Made by a program: the position numbers and the translations under genes. 64,000 nt of DNA from Hyphomicrobiales bacterium (GTDB lineage: Bacteria; Pseudomonadota; Alphaproteobacteria; Rhizobiales; Rhizobiaceae). Shown here piece by piece: positions 51,536 through 61,016 of this stretch. The notes below the pieces were generated by a model. That model was not told the DNA's origin, searched no databases, and saw only the letters and a program-made list of their open reading frames with translations. The stretch spans positions 237,078-301,077 of the forward strand of contig UCFC01000013.1 in NCBI GenBank assembly GCA_900471515.1, in the 5' to 3' direction. Numbering within the stretch: position 1 is the first letter of the stretch; the number at the start of each line of letters is the position of its first letter.

Positions 51536-52147
51536 ATGGACATTTTCACAGCAGCCGGTTTGACGGCTCTGCTGCAGGTCATTGCTATCGACCTCGTTCT
51601 CGCCGGCGACAATGCCGTCGTCATCGGCCTTGCTGCCGCCGGCCTGGAAGCCACACAGCGCCGCAAGGCGATCCTTGTCGGTATTCTCGCGGCCACAGTG
51701 CTCCGCATCCTGTTTGCTTCCGTCGCCGTCTATCTGCTGGCAATCGTCGGATTGCTGCTCGCCGGCGGCCTGTTGCTTCTCTGGGTCTGCTGGAAGATGT
51801 GGCGTGAGCTGCGCGCCGGCCATGGCGAAGAGCATGCGAGCGAAGCCGGCGCGTCAGCGCCGAGGAAGACCTTCTTTCAGGCCGCGACTCAGATCGTCAT
51901 CGCCGACGTTTCCATGTCGCTCGACAACGTGCTGGCCGTTGCCGGCGCAGCCCGCGAACATCCGAGCGTGCTGGTCCTCGGCCTCGGCCTCTCCATCGCG
52001 CTGATGGGCATCGCTGCGAACCTCATCGCCCGGTTGCTCAACAAGCATCGCTGGATCGCCTATGTCGGCCTGCTGATCATCCTCTATGTTTCCCTGGAAA
52101 TGATCTACCGCGGATACCTCGAGGTCACGCACTATATCGCCGCCTAG
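51536..52147 (+). CDS. TerC/YjbE family membrane protein
   Basis: 203 aa integral membrane protein with about six or seven helices. The two TerC acidic motifs are intact: DLVLAGDNAVVIGLA near residue 20 and the DVSMSLDNVLAVAGAA segment near 125. Family members are linked to metal (Mn) export for newly made exoenzymes. I looked for a yybP-ykoY Mn riboswitch in the 188 bp upstream and saw no convincing match. It is convergent with the MBL hydrolase gene, overlapping it by 4 bp. Confidence 0.92.
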   Translation: MDIFTAAGLTALLQVIAIDLVLAGDNAVVIGLAAAGLEATQRRKAILVGILAATVLRILFASVAVYLLAIVGLLLAGGLLLLWVCWKMWRELRAGHGEEHASEAGASAPRKTFFQAATQIVIADVSMSLDNVLAVAGAAREHPSVLVLGLGLSIALMGIAANLIARLLNKHRWIAYVGLLIILYVSLEMIYRGYLEVTHYIAA

Positions 52148-52956
52148 ACTTCGACCTCAAAGCTCATCTGGTCGAACGCCGGCACCACATGGTCCGGCGT
52201 TTGCGCCATGACCACGTCATAGTCGAGCGGCGTATGCATGTGCGTCAGGATCGCCCGCCTGGGCTTGAGCCGCTCGATCCAGTCCAGCGACTGTTCCAGT
52301 GAAAGGTGGCTGGGATGGTAGGCATATTGCAGGGCGTCGATGATGAGCATGTCGAGATCCCGCAGCTTTTCCACCGTCTGCGGCGGAAAATCGCTGACAT
52401 CGCTGCAATAGGCCACATTTCCGATACGAAAGCCGAGCGAATGAATGTCGCCGTGCTGCTGCAGATGCGGCATGAACGTGATCGTTCCGCCCGGCCCGTG
52501 GATTTCGACGGGCTTTTCCAAGTCCTCTATCACGATCGGCAGCGCAATCGGCGGATAGTTGCTGCCCGGCGGCGTCTCCAGGCAATAGCCGAAGGCCTCC
52601 CGCAGCCGGCTCATGGTGAACTGGTCGGCAAAGATCGGCACGCGCCGGCGGGTATTGTGGAAATAGCCGCGCAGGTCGTCGATGCCGTGAATATGGTCGG
52701 CATGCGGATGGGTGTAGAGGACCGCATCCACATGATCGACCCCTGCCCTGATCATCTGCTCGCGAAAATCCGGACCCGTATCGATAACCACGGTCGTTGC
52801 CGCGCCATCCGCCGAAAACTGCTGCACCATGAAGGCCGAGCGTGTTCTCCTGTTCTTCGGATTGTCCGGATTGCAGGCACCCCAGTCACCGGTAATGCGC
52901 GGCACGCCGGGCGACGACGAACAGCCGAGAATGGTGAACCGCTGCCGCCGTATCAC
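52144..52956 (-). CDS. MBL-fold metallo-hydrolase
   Basis: 270 aa metallo-beta-lactamase-fold hydrolase. Metal site: THPHADH near residue 83, a later His in PHLQQHGD, and Asp in YCSDVSD. It resembles PhnP-like phosphodiesterases. The start is GTG at 52956, giving MIRRQRFTILGCSSSPGVPR; GAGG lies about 10 nt upstream. It begins 4 bp after the tatD stop in what looks like a metG-tatD-MBL operon, a gene order common in alphaproteobacteria. Confidence 0.9.
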   Translation of the reverse strand: MIRRQRFTILGCSSSPGVPRITGDWGACNPDNPKNRRTRSAFMVQQFSADGAATTVVIDTGPDFREQMIRAGVDHVDAVLYTHPHADHIHGIDDLRGYFHNTRRRVPIFADQFTMSRLREAFGYCLETPPGSNYPPIALPIVIEDLEKPVEIHGPGGTITFMPHLQQHGDIHSLGFRIGNVAYCSDVSDFPPQTVEKLRDLDMLIIDALQYAYHPSHLSLEQSLDWIERLKPRRAILTHMHTPLDYDVVMAQTPDHVVPAFDQMSFEVEV

Positions 52957-52960
52957 GCCG

Positions 52961-53743
52961 CTAGATCCTCGGCATTTTGGAAAACAGGCGGAAAGCGTTG
53001 TCGGTGGTGATCCGCGCGAGCTCCTCGTAAGCAAGGCCGGTCGTCTCGGCAAGAACCTCGGCCGTGTTCACCACATAGGATGGCTCGTTGCGCTTGCCGC
53101 GCCAGCGCTTGGGCGCGAGATAGGGCGCATCCGTTTCGACGAGCAGCCGGTCGTGCGGGATGGTCTTGGCGATCTCGCGCAGCTCTTCCGATTTCGGAAA
53201 GGTCAGGATGCCCGAAAAGGAGATGTAGCCGCCAAGCTCGACGCCGGTCCTTGCCAGTTCCGGACCGGCCGAGAAACAGTGCAGGATGAAGGGGAAAGCC
53301 CCCTTCCCCGTCTCCTCGGTCAGGATCGCAGCCATGTCGGCATCGGCGCTGCGGCTGTGGATGACGAGCGGAAGCTGCGTTTCCCGCGCCGCGGCGATAT
53401 GGCGGCGAAAGCCGGTCTGCTGGTCCTCGGGCTTCTGCGTATCGTAGAAATAGTCGAGACCCGCTTCGCCGATCGCGACCACCTTCCGATGTTCATTGGC
53501 AAGCCGCACAAGGTCTTCCGTCTGGATATCCAGTTCGTCGGCCGCATTGTTCGGGTGCGTGCCGACCGAGCAGAAGACGGAAGGATATTTTTCGGTGATG
53601 GCAAGCAGCCCGTCGAGCTTGCGCACCCGGGTAGAGATCGTCACCATCTGTGCGACGCCGGCCGCATGGGCGCGCGCCACGATCTCGTCGCGCTCCGCCT
53701 CGAAATCGGCGAAATCCAGATGGCAATGCGTATCGACCAGCAC
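52961..53743 (-). CDS. TatD family metal-dependent hydrolase
   Basis: 260 aa TIM-barrel DNase-like hydrolase. Metal ligands: DTHCHLDF at the N-terminus, GEAGLDYFYD, the HSRSADAD segment, LHCFS, and VETDAPYLAP at the C-terminal side. The start is placed at GTG 53743, with GGAGG upstream, so it begins 5 nt downstream of the metG stop; a longer frame starting inside metG is less likely. It probably acts as a 3'-5' exonuclease or deoxyribonuclease in DNA and tRNA-related quality control, as known for the family. Confidence 0.92.
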   Translation of the reverse strand: MLVDTHCHLDFADFEAERDEIVARAHAAGVAQMVTISTRVRKLDGLLAITEKYPSVFCSVGTHPNNAADELDIQTEDLVRLANEHRKVVAIGEAGLDYFYDTQKPEDQQTGFRRHIAAARETQLPLVIHSRSADADMAAILTEETGKGAFPFILHCFSAGPELARTGVELGGYISFSGILTFPKSEELREIAKTIPHDRLLVETDAPYLAPKRWRGKRNEPSYVVNTAEVLAETTGLAYEELARITTDNAFRLFSKMPRI

Positions 53744-53747
53744 GGCC

Positions 53748-55301
53748 TTAAGCCTCCACCGGGGCAACGTAGCGCGGGAAGACCGGCGTCGGCGCTTCGA
53801 GCGCAGTTCCGGGCACCAGGCGGCCTGCTTCGCCGAGCGCTGCGAAGTCGCGCTTGTCCGCAGGCGCGGCCACCAGGTCGAGCAGCTTGCCCGCCGATTC
53901 CGGCATGAACGGCTGCAGCAGGATGGCGATCTGGCGCACGACTTCGGCGGTCACGTAGAGCACCGTGCCCATGCGCGCCGGATCGGTCTTCTTCAGTGCC
54001 CAGGGCTCCTGGCCGGCGAAATAGCGGTCGGTCTCCGAGACGACGGCGATGATGGAGGCGAGCGCGCGGTGGATGAGCTGCTTGCCCATGTCTTCGCGCG
54101 TCGAGGCATGCAGCGCATCTGCCTGCGCCAGCATCGCCTTGTCCTCATCGGTCAGCGGCCCGCATCCCGGGATCTTGCCGTCGCAATTCTTGACGATCAT
54201 CGACAGCGAGCGGCTGGCAAGGTTGCCGATGCCGTTGGCGAGATCGGAATTGATGCGTGTGCCGATCGCCTCCTCGCTATAGCTGCCGTCCTGGCCGAAG
54301 GAAACTTCGCGCAGGAAGAAATAGCGCACCTGGTCGAGGCCGAAATGGTTCACGAGATTGACCGGATCGACGACGTTGCCGAGCGACTTCGACATCTTCT
54401 CGCCCTTGTTGAGCAGGAAGCCGTGGGCAAAGACGCGCTTGGGCAGCGGCAGCTTCGCCGACATCAGGAAGGCCGGCCAGTAGACGGCGTGGAAGCGGAT
54501 GATGTCCTTGCCGATGATATGCACGTCGGCCGGCCAGTATTTCGCCCGCGGTCCGTTGCGGTCTTCGATATAGCCGGTGGCGGTGATGTAGTTGGTCAGC
54601 GCATCGACCCAGACATACATGACATGCGAGGGATCGTTCGGCACCTTGATGCCCCAGTCGAAAGTCGTGCGCGAAATCGACAGGTCTTTCAGGCCGGACT
54701 TGACGAAGGAGATCACCTCGTTGCGGCGCTCGGCCGGGCCGATGAAATCGGGGTTTTCTTCATAGTGCTTCAGCAGCCGGTCCTGGTATTCGGAGAGCTT
54801 GAAGAAGTAGCTTGCCTCTTCCACCCATTCGACAGGCGTGCCTTGCGGGCCGTAGCGCACGCCGTCGGCGCGCAGCTCCGTTTCGTTTTCCTGGTAATAG
54901 GCCTCGTCGCGCACCGAATACCAGCCGGCATAGGAATCCTTGTAGATGTCGCCATTGTCGGCCATCAGGTTCCAGATGTTCTTCGACGTCTCGTGGTGAC
55001 GCGCCTGCGTGGTGCGGATGAAGTCGTCGTTCGAAGCGTTGAGCAGCGCCGCCATCGCCTGGAACTCGCCGGAATTGCGGTCGGCAAGCGCCTGCGGCGT
55101 GATGCCTTCGGCGCGCGCCGTCTGCTGCATCTTCTGGCCATGTTCGTCGGTCCCCGTCAGGAAGAAGACATCCTTGCCGTCGAGACGCTGGTAGCGCGCC
55201 ATGGCGTCGGTCGCGATCAGTTCGTAGGCATGGCCGATATGCGGCTTGCCGTTGGGATAGGAGATCGCAGTCGTGATGTAGAAGGGGGTCTTGTCTGTCA
55301 T
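53748..55301 (-). CDS. metG: Methionyl-tRNA synthetase
   Basis: Charges tRNA-Met. 517 aa class I synthetase of the short form, without the C-terminal tRNA-binding domain. The HIGH motif appears as PHIGHAY near residue 23, and KMSKS as [10 protein letters not shown] near residue 300. The connective peptide has no obvious four-Cys zinc knuckle. The start at 55301 ([23 protein letters not shown]) fits the family. It heads the metG-tatD-MBL operon. Confidence 0.96.
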   Translation of the reverse strand: MTDKTPFYITTAISYPNGKPHIGHAYELIATDAMARYQRLDGKDVFFLTGTDEHGQKMQQTARAEGITPQALADRNSGEFQAMAALLNASNDDFIRTTQARHHETSKNIWNLMADNGDIYKDSYAGWYSVRDEAYYQENETELRADGVRYGPQGTPVEWVEEASYFFKLSEYQDRLLKHYEENPDFIGPAERRNEVISFVKSGLKDLSISRTTFDWGIKVPNDPSHVMYVWVDALTNYITATGYIEDRNGPRAKYWPADVHIIGKDIIRFHAVYWPAFLMSAKLPLPKRVFAHGFLLNKGEKMSKSLGNVVDPVNLVNHFGLDQVRYFFLREVSFGQDGSYSEEAIGTRINSDLANGIGNLASRSLSMIVKNCDGKIPGCGPLTDEDKAMLAQADALHASTREDMGKQLIHRALASIIAVVSETDRYFAGQEPWALKKTDPARMGTVLYVTAEVVRQIAILLQPFMPESAGKLLDLVAAPADKRDFAALGEAGRLVPGTALEAPTPVFPRYVAPVEA

Positions 55302-55535
55302 GGCGGCCAATTCCGGCTTACTCTATAAAAATCGTCAGCCGCTCTTAGCGCATGTCTCGGGTAAGCGAAACATCAAGTTTGGCAGCCGCCGACGATTTCG
55401 CGGACACTCAGTCGTGAACTTGACTCGCGTTCTGACGCAATCTACCCCTTGTGCCGCAACAGGGCGGGACAGAAGCGAAGTGCCATTTTTCTTGATCTGC
55501 AGTCGTCAGGGCCGCGCGCCGTCGGAGGCGCATAT

Positions 55536-56324
55536 TTGACGTTCGAGCCTCTTTATTCCCTGTCCGGTCTCATGGTGGGAGCGCTGGTCGGCATTACCGG
55601 TGTCGGCGGCGGCTCGCTGATGACGCCCCTGCTCGTGCTTCTCTTCGGCGTGCATCCGGCAACCGCCGTCGGAACCGATCTTCTCTATGCGGCGATCACC
55701 AAGACGGCGGGCACCGCGGTTCACGGCATGCATGGGCGTGTCAACTGGAGGATCGTCGGCAGCCTTGCCGCCGGCAGCGTCCCGGCCGCCCTCCTCATGC
55801 TCTGGCTTATGGCCGGTGTCGATCGCAAGAGCATCGGTGTCACCAGCTCCATCACGACGGCACTCGGCTGGCTGCTGGTCATGACCGCGATCATGCTCGT
55901 TTTCCGCAGCCAGATCCTTGCATTCGCCCGCCGGGCGATCGGCGAGCGCATGCCGCCGAAGCCGGCGACCATTGCCTTCTTCACCGTCGTTCTCGGCATC
56001 GTTCTCGGCGTGCTCGTGACCCTGACATCGGTCGGTGCAGGCGCCATGGGCGTCACGATCCTGCTCGTGCTTTATCCGCGGCTCGACGTGCGCGAGATCG
56101 TCGGTTCCGATATCGTCCACGCCGTACCGCTCACCCTTGTCGGCGGCATGGGATACTGGTTCATCGGCGAGATCGACTGGGCAATGCTCTTGGCCCTGCT
56201 GGTCGGCTCCATTCCCGGAATCGTGCTTGGCAGCCTGCTTGCGCCGAAACTGCACGAGCGCACGATCCGCATCGTGCTGGCGGTCACGCTGACCATCGTC
56301 GCCTGGAAGCTGCTGGCCGGCTGA
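55536..56324 (+). CDS. TSUP family (TauE/SafE) membrane transporter
   Basis: 262 aa protein with about eight hydrophobic helices and the duplicated GVGGGS / VGAG motifs of the TauE/SafE family, which exports sulfite, sulfonates or related anions. The start is TTG at 55536 with GGAGG 6 nt upstream; an upstream extension to 55449 lacks support. It is on the plus strand between holB and metG, breaking the minus-strand housekeeping run. Its 234 bp upstream region contains no gene. Confidence 0.88.
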   Translation: MTFEPLYSLSGLMVGALVGITGVGGGSLMTPLLVLLFGVHPATAVGTDLLYAAITKTAGTAVHGMHGRVNWRIVGSLAAGSVPAALLMLWLMAGVDRKSIGVTSSITTALGWLLVMTAIMLVFRSQILAFARRAIGERMPPKPATIAFFTVVLGIVLGVLVTLTSVGAGAMGVTILLVLYPRLDVREIVGSDIVHAVPLTLVGGMGYWFIGEIDWAMLLALLVGSIPGIVLGSLLAPKLHERTIRIVLAVTLTIVAWKLLAG

Positions 56325-56360
56325 CCGGGCAACCCAGGCGGCCAGCATGTCGAGCACGCT

Positions 56361-57386
56361 TCAGGCGCGCGGCTGCTTGATGTCGGAGAGCACTTCCATG
56401 ATCGTCTGCTTGCGATCGAGATTATAGGCGTCGGAGACGGTCAGCTTCTCGGTGATTTCGGAATAGAGTCGTGCCAGGCGCTCGGCCGCCGCGATCTGCC
56501 CCTCGCCGGCCGCAAGGCGCGCGCGGTTCATGATGTCGTCGCCGACATGGCTGACGAAGAAATCGAAGATCGTATCGGCTTCCTTGCCCGAAAGCGCATC
56601 CGCAAGCCTGTGCATGGCCTTGCGCGCCGCCGGCCCCTCGGACGACAGGACGTCGTTATAGGCCTGGATGATCTCGCCGCCGCCATAGTTCAACAGCTTC
56701 AGCGCCTCGCCGACGCTGCCCTTGGCGGCCGAAAGCAGGGCCTGCCCCTCCCCCTGGATGCCGAGATGCGAAAGGGCTGCGACCAGCGCGTTATCGTCAA
56801 GCGGCGAAAGTTTCAGCGGCAGGCAGCGCGAACGGATCGTCGGCAGCAGCTTTCCCGGCGCATGCGAGAGGACGAGGAACATCGCCCGTTTCGGCGGCTC
56901 CTCGAGGATTTTCAGGATGGCGTTGGCGGCATTGCGGTTCATGTCGTCGGCGGGGTCGATGACGACGATACGCCAGTTGCCGGTGCCGGACGTCTGCGAG
57001 AAGAATTTGCCGGCGCGGCGCACCTCGTCGATGGTAATCGCCGACTTGACCTTTCCGGTCTTCTCGTCGACCGGGCGGGCAAGATGCAGGAGATTGTGCG
57101 AGGCGCCCGACGTGATCTGCCGGCTGACGGCGGAAGCCGGGTCCGGATCGGCAATGCGCTCCGGCGCGCTGGCGGGATCGGGATGCGACAGGATATGATT
57201 GGCGAAGCGGAAGGCGAGCGTCGCCTTGCCGATGCCCTCCGGGCCTTCGATCAGGATCGCATGATGGCCCTTGCCGGAGCGGTAGAACTGCGCCAGAAAA
57301 TCCTCGGCCTCGTCATGGCCGAAAAGCTTCGTGTTCTCGGCCGGCCAGATGGCGCCGTCGAGCAGTCCGGGCCTTTCCTCACTCAT
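56361..57386 (-). CDS. holB: DNA polymerase III subunit delta'
   Basis: 341 aa clamp-loader subunit of the AAA+ type. A P-loop-like GPEGIGKAT is present near residue 46, and the SRC motif region reads [13 protein letters not shown]. The segment [22 protein letters not shown] is the clearest family signature. The ATG at 57386 lies inside the end of tmk (8-nt overlap), so the genes are coupled. This tmk-holB pair is standard in alphaproteobacteria. Confidence 0.94.
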   Translation of the reverse strand: MSEERPGLLDGAIWPAENTKLFGHDEAEDFLAQFYRSGKGHHAILIEGPEGIGKATLAFRFANHILSHPDPASAPERIADPDPASAVSRQITSGASHNLLHLARPVDEKTGKVKSAITIDEVRRAGKFFSQTSGTGNWRIVVIDPADDMNRNAANAILKILEEPPKRAMFLVLSHAPGKLLPTIRSRCLPLKLSPLDDNALVAALSHLGIQGEGQALLSAAKGSVGEALKLLNYGGGEIIQAYNDVLSSEGPAARKAMHRLADALSGKEADTIFDFFVSHVGDDIMNRARLAAGEGQIAAAERLARLYSEITEKLTVSDAYNLDRKQTIMEVLSDIKQPRA

Positions 57387-58062
57387 GATGGGCCGCTTCC
57401 GGCATCCGCTCTGCGGCGGCCGGTTCCAGCAATTGCCTGACGATGGCGAGGATGTCGGCGGCGATCGCCTCTTCCGGCTGCGCGGCATTGACGACATGGC
57501 AGCGCTCCGGCTCGCGCGCAGCGATGTCGAGATAGGCTTCGCGCCGCTTCTCGTGCGTTTCGAGCGTTTCCTTCTCGAAACGGTCGGGGCCGCCGGTATT
57601 CCGCTTGATAACGCGCTCCAGCCCGAGCTTGGCGGGAATGTCGAGGATCAGCGTGCAGTCGGGCACCACGCCGTTGATGGCGATGCGCTGCAGCGTCTCG
57701 ATGAATTCCGGCTCCAGATTGCCGGTAACGCCCTGATAGACGCGCGAGGAATCCATGAACCGGTCGCAGAGCACGATCTTGCCCCTGGAAAGCGCCGGCC
57801 GGATGACCTCTTCCACATGGTCGTTGCGAGCGGCGGCAAAGAGGATCGCCTCCATGCGGGTCCCGAAGGCTTCCGCGGCACCCGAAAGCAGCACGTGGCG
57901 CACCGCCTCGGCGCCCGGTGAGCCGCCCGGCTCCCGGGTCAGCAGCACGTCATGGCCTTCGGCTCGAAGGGCCTCGGCGAGGCGGCGGATCTGCGTGGAC
58001 TTGCCCGCGCCCTCTCCGCCTTCAAACGTAACGAACAATCCTGTACCGGACGACAATGACAC
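57379..58062 (-). CDS. tmk: Thymidylate kinase
   Basis: Phosphorylates dTMP to dTDP. 227 aa. P-loop [11 protein letters not shown] near residue 14, the [14 protein letters not shown] segment, [12 protein letters not shown] (DR[YFH] motif) and the lid region with Arg residues are intact. The start is GTG at 58062, or TTG at 58056; the latter has GGGAAA at a better distance. It overlaps holB downstream and lies 119 bp below the dacA-like gene. Confidence 0.95.
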   Translation of the reverse strand: MSLSSGTGLFVTFEGGEGAGKSTQIRRLAEALRAEGHDVLLTREPGGSPGAEAVRHVLLSGAAEAFGTRMEAILFAAARNDHVEEVIRPALSRGKIVLCDRFMDSSRVYQGVTGNLEPEFIETLQRIAINGVVPDCTLILDIPAKLGLERVIKRNTGGPDRFEKETLETHEKRREAYLDIAAREPERCHVVNAAQPEEAIAADILAIVRQLLEPAAAERMPEAAHHE

Positions 58063-58181
58063 TTTCCCGCATTCTGAGCGCCGCGCTCATCCTCTATCTA
58101 TCCGAAGATAGTGCGGAACGAAACCTTTTGCCGCGGCGACATATTCACCTTCCCCGGCAAATTGCGGCAACAATGTTCGGC

Positions 58182-59375
58182 TCAGCTTTGCTCGGACGTA
58201 TCCCAGAGCCACGAGAAGAACAGCGATTCGCCAAGCTCGAGCAGCGCATCGACCGCGCGGCTGCTGAGCGATCCGACTTCCACCGATTGCACCGTATAGA
58301 GCGGCACTTCGCGCAGCATCCTGTTGCCGGATACGATGCGCAGCGTGCCGACTTCCGTGCCGGCCTTCACGGGCGCCGTCAGCGGCCAGTGATAGACAAT
58401 GCGGGCGGCCAGCCGGTCCGGATTGTTGATCGGAACATAGACGCTGACCGGCGCCTTGGCGACGAGATCGACGGTGCGCGCCGTGCCGCCATAGACGCTT
58501 GCCGCGCCGATGACTTCCTTGTCGGCAAAGACCTGCCGGCTCTCGAAGGCCGTCAGCCCCCATTCCAGCACGCGCTTGGCCTCTTCCGTGCGCTCCTTGT
58601 CGGAGGCGATGCCCGCAAGCGCCACGAACAGCCGCCGTCCGTCGCGCTGCACCGAGGCGACGATCGAATAGCCCTCCCCTTCCGTAAAGCCGGTCGCCAG
58701 GCCGTCCGCGCCGAGATCCATGCCGAGCAGCGGATTGCGGTTACGCTGGAAGATCTTGTTCCACTCGAAATCCGGCTGGGCGAAATAGGAATAGAGAGAG
58801 GGATAGGATGTCTGCAGATCGGCAGCGAGCGTCACCAGTTCCCTGGCCGTCACCTTGCTCTTGCCGTCGGGAAGGCCGGTGGAATTGCCGAAGACGGCCT
58901 TGTCCATGCCGAGATCGCGAGCGCGCCGCGTCATCGAAGCCGCGAACTGGTCTTCGCTGCCGGCCATGCCCTCGGCAAGGATGATGCAGCCGTCATTGGC
59001 GCCCTGGATCGCCACGCCCTTGATCAGGTCCTCGACGCGAACCCTCGATTTCAGCGCCGCAAACATCGTGGCCGCACGCGAAGGCGCGCCGCCTGTGCGC
59101 CAGGCATATTCGGAGACGGGATATTCGGTATCGAGCGAAATCTGCCCCTTGCTGACGGCATCGAAAACGAGATCCATCGTCATCAGCTTGGCAAGCGAGG
59201 CAGGCGCAAAAACCTGGTTCTCGTTCTTGGCGAGAAGCACCGTACCGGTCGAGGCTTCGATCATGTAGGCCTGTGCGGCCTTGGTGACGAAACCCGCCTC
59301 GGTGCCTTCTGCGGCAAGGGCCGCGGAAGCGGGCAGGAGCAGGCATGCAAGGAGGCGAAGCAGCGGCTTCAACAT
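58182..59375 (-). CDS. D-alanyl-D-alanine carboxypeptidase-like LMW penicillin-binding protein
   Basis: 397 aa S11-family protein with a signal peptide (to about Ala22) and a C-terminal PBP5-like beta domain. The SxxK motif is intact as S60-L-A-K63. The second motif reads G125-A-N127 instead of SxN, and the third reads A227-T-G229 instead of KTG. It may be a weak or altered carboxypeptidase or a penicillin-binding protein without activity; in rhizobia this may be a lineage trait. The ATG at 59375 has GGGAATT upstream. The gene precedes tmk. Confidence 0.88.
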   Translation of the reverse strand: MLKPLLRLLACLLLPASAALAAEGTEAGFVTKAAQAYMIEASTGTVLLAKNENQVFAPASLAKLMTMDLVFDAVSKGQISLDTEYPVSEYAWRTGGAPSRAATMFAALKSRVRVEDLIKGVAIQGANDGCIILAEGMAGSEDQFAASMTRRARDLGMDKAVFGNSTGLPDGKSKVTARELVTLAADLQTSYPSLYSYFAQPDFEWNKIFQRNRNPLLGMDLGADGLATGFTEGEGYSIVASVQRDGRRLFVALAGIASDKERTEEAKRVLEWGLTAFESRQVFADKEVIGAASVYGGTARTVDLVAKAPVSVYVPINNPDRLAARIVYHWPLTAPVKAGTEVGTLRIVSGNRMLREVPLYTVQSVEVGSLSSRAVDALLELGESLFFSWLWDTSEQS

Positions 59376-59457
59376 CGCAATTCCCATTGATCGTGCGGAT
59401 TGATTCAGGAGGGTAAAGCGAGCCGGAAGCCGATGCAATTACACTTTATTGTGCGAT

Positions 59458-60588
59458 TTATCGCGCCTTCGCACTGCCGCCGTTCTGACGTTTGAACGAG
59501 GCCAGGATGGATTCCTGCGTCAGCCCGTCATTGCGCACCATCACGGCGTCGAAGGCGAGCGGAACCTTCACCGTGACCGCCTCTTCCTGATAGTTCATGG
59601 CAAGCGAGGCGCCCTTCGACCAGCCGTTCGGCCGCTCGTAGGGAACAGGGCCGATGTCCGGCAGAACGACCATCTGTTCCATGGCCGGCGCGGCATTGTA
59701 GGCCGGCGGCGGGGTCAGGAAATGACCGCCGGCCGGCGCCTGCATCGGCACGGGCGCGAGAGCCGGAGCCGCATTATACTTCGCGCTCGGCGTATTGCCC
59801 GCATAGGCGGTCGAGGAGAATGGCACCGGCACGTTGGCGGGCGACGGATCGGCATAGTCGCCGAGGCTCTGGAGCTGGTCGCCGGTGATCTTCTTGCTGT
59901 TGGAGGCGACCATGACGCCGGTCGCAATCTGGCCCTCGCCCGGATAAATGCCCGGAATGCGGCTGCCCTTCGGAATATAGGAGGCCATCAGATAGGGCAT
60001 GTCGTGGCCGTCGAGCGGCGCCTTGCCGACATATTGCACGCGAACCTTGCCGGTGCCGCTGTGCTGGAGGTCGAGCATGGAGGCAGTCTTGTTGGACAGG
60101 TCGATGATGCGGCCTTCGTGATAAGGCCCGCGATCGTTGACGCGCACGATGATGGACGAGCCGTTTTCGATATTGGTCACGCGCGCATAGCTCGGCAGCG
60201 GAAAGGTCGGATGCGCGGCTGAAAGGTGCATCTGGTCGTAGACTTCGCCATTCGCCGTCAGGCGGCCGTGAAAGGCAGAGCCATACCAGGAAGCGATACC
60301 CACCTTGTTATAGGAATAGTCTTCCTTGGGGTAATACATCTTGCCCTTCACCACATAGGGATCGCCCACCATGTAGCGGCCGCCGCCCTTGGGGATATTG
60401 TTGCCGGTGGCAACGCGCGGGCTGGCTTTGACGCCATATTCGCTCTCGGAGAAATATTCCTTGCCGTGGGATTTCTTCTTGGGAACCGCCTGTGTCGTGC
60501 CGCAGGCCGCCACAGTTGCGCACATGGCCGATACCGCCAGCCACCGTGCCGCCGTTGCGAAAGACGCCGCCCCGTAATTCAGTTTCAT
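59458..60588 (-). CDS. rlpA: RlpA family septal ring lytic transglycosylase / rare lipoprotein A
   Basis: 376 aa lipoprotein with a signal peptide ending in VAAC (lipid-attachment Cys near residue 29). The DPBB domain lies at about residues 95-185: GIASWYGSAFHGRLTANGE, FPLPSYARVTN and VRVNDRGPYHEGRIIDLS, including the conserved Asp and His. No SPOR domain is visible; instead there is a long Pro/Ala-rich C-terminus. The family cleaves denuded glycan strands at septa. It is upstream of the dacA-like gene, 82 bp away, consistent with a wall-remodelling pair. Confidence 0.92.
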   Translation of the reverse strand: MKLNYGAASFATAARWLAVSAMCATVAACGTTQAVPKKKSHGKEYFSESEYGVKASPRVATGNNIPKGGGRYMVGDPYVVKGKMYYPKEDYSYNKVGIASWYGSAFHGRLTANGEVYDQMHLSAAHPTFPLPSYARVTNIENGSSIIVRVNDRGPYHEGRIIDLSNKTASMLDLQHSGTGKVRVQYVGKAPLDGHDMPYLMASYIPKGSRIPGIYPGEGQIATGVMVASNSKKITGDQLQSLGDYADPSPANVPVPFSSTAYAGNTPSAKYNAAPALAPVPMQAPAGGHFLTPPPAYNAAPAMEQMVVLPDIGPVPYERPNGWSKGASLAMNYQEEAVTVKVPLAFDAVMVRNDGLTQESILASFKRQNGGSAKAR

Positions 60589-60597
60589 ATGCCCCAC

Positions 60598-61016
60598 GCC
60601 GTCAAAGACTAATATGGTTAAGGAACTCGTTTTTAAATGAGTTGGAGTTGCCTTATGCCCTGCCTGCCTAACGAGACTTTAATCTTGTGGATATCGTGGC
60701 GAATTTGCGAACGATTTCGCGGCGATAGGTCGAATTCTAACGCTTATGGTTAATGTTTGGTTGATTTTAACCTGTGCGGGAACGAGATGGCGGCGGTTTT
60801 ACTGCGCGACCCCGACGCTTTCTTTCGCGACAGCCTGTTCGGCGCGCCGCCGCCATACTGTCCCGCAACGGGGCATTTCCTCCTGTCTTTATAAATAGTT
60901 GCGTAAGGCAGGTAACGTCCCGTTAAGGATGCCGCGGAAATGATTGCGTTCTGTCAAGATGCATGACGCGTCGATTCCAGAGGATGAGAAGCCTCAGTTT
61001 CCGATCAAGGCGCCGC
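60598..61016. other. 419-bp intergenic region between rlpA and flagellin
   Basis: No gene is supported here. The first 40 bp hold a short AACTC/GAGTT hairpin near the rlpA start. The middle is AT-rich with scattered TTAA steps and could carry divergent promoters for rlpA and the flagellin. I see no sigma-28 (TAAA-N15-GCCGATAA-like) match. A TATAAATAG stretch near 60890 is a possible -10 region for the plus strand. Confidence 0.4.
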
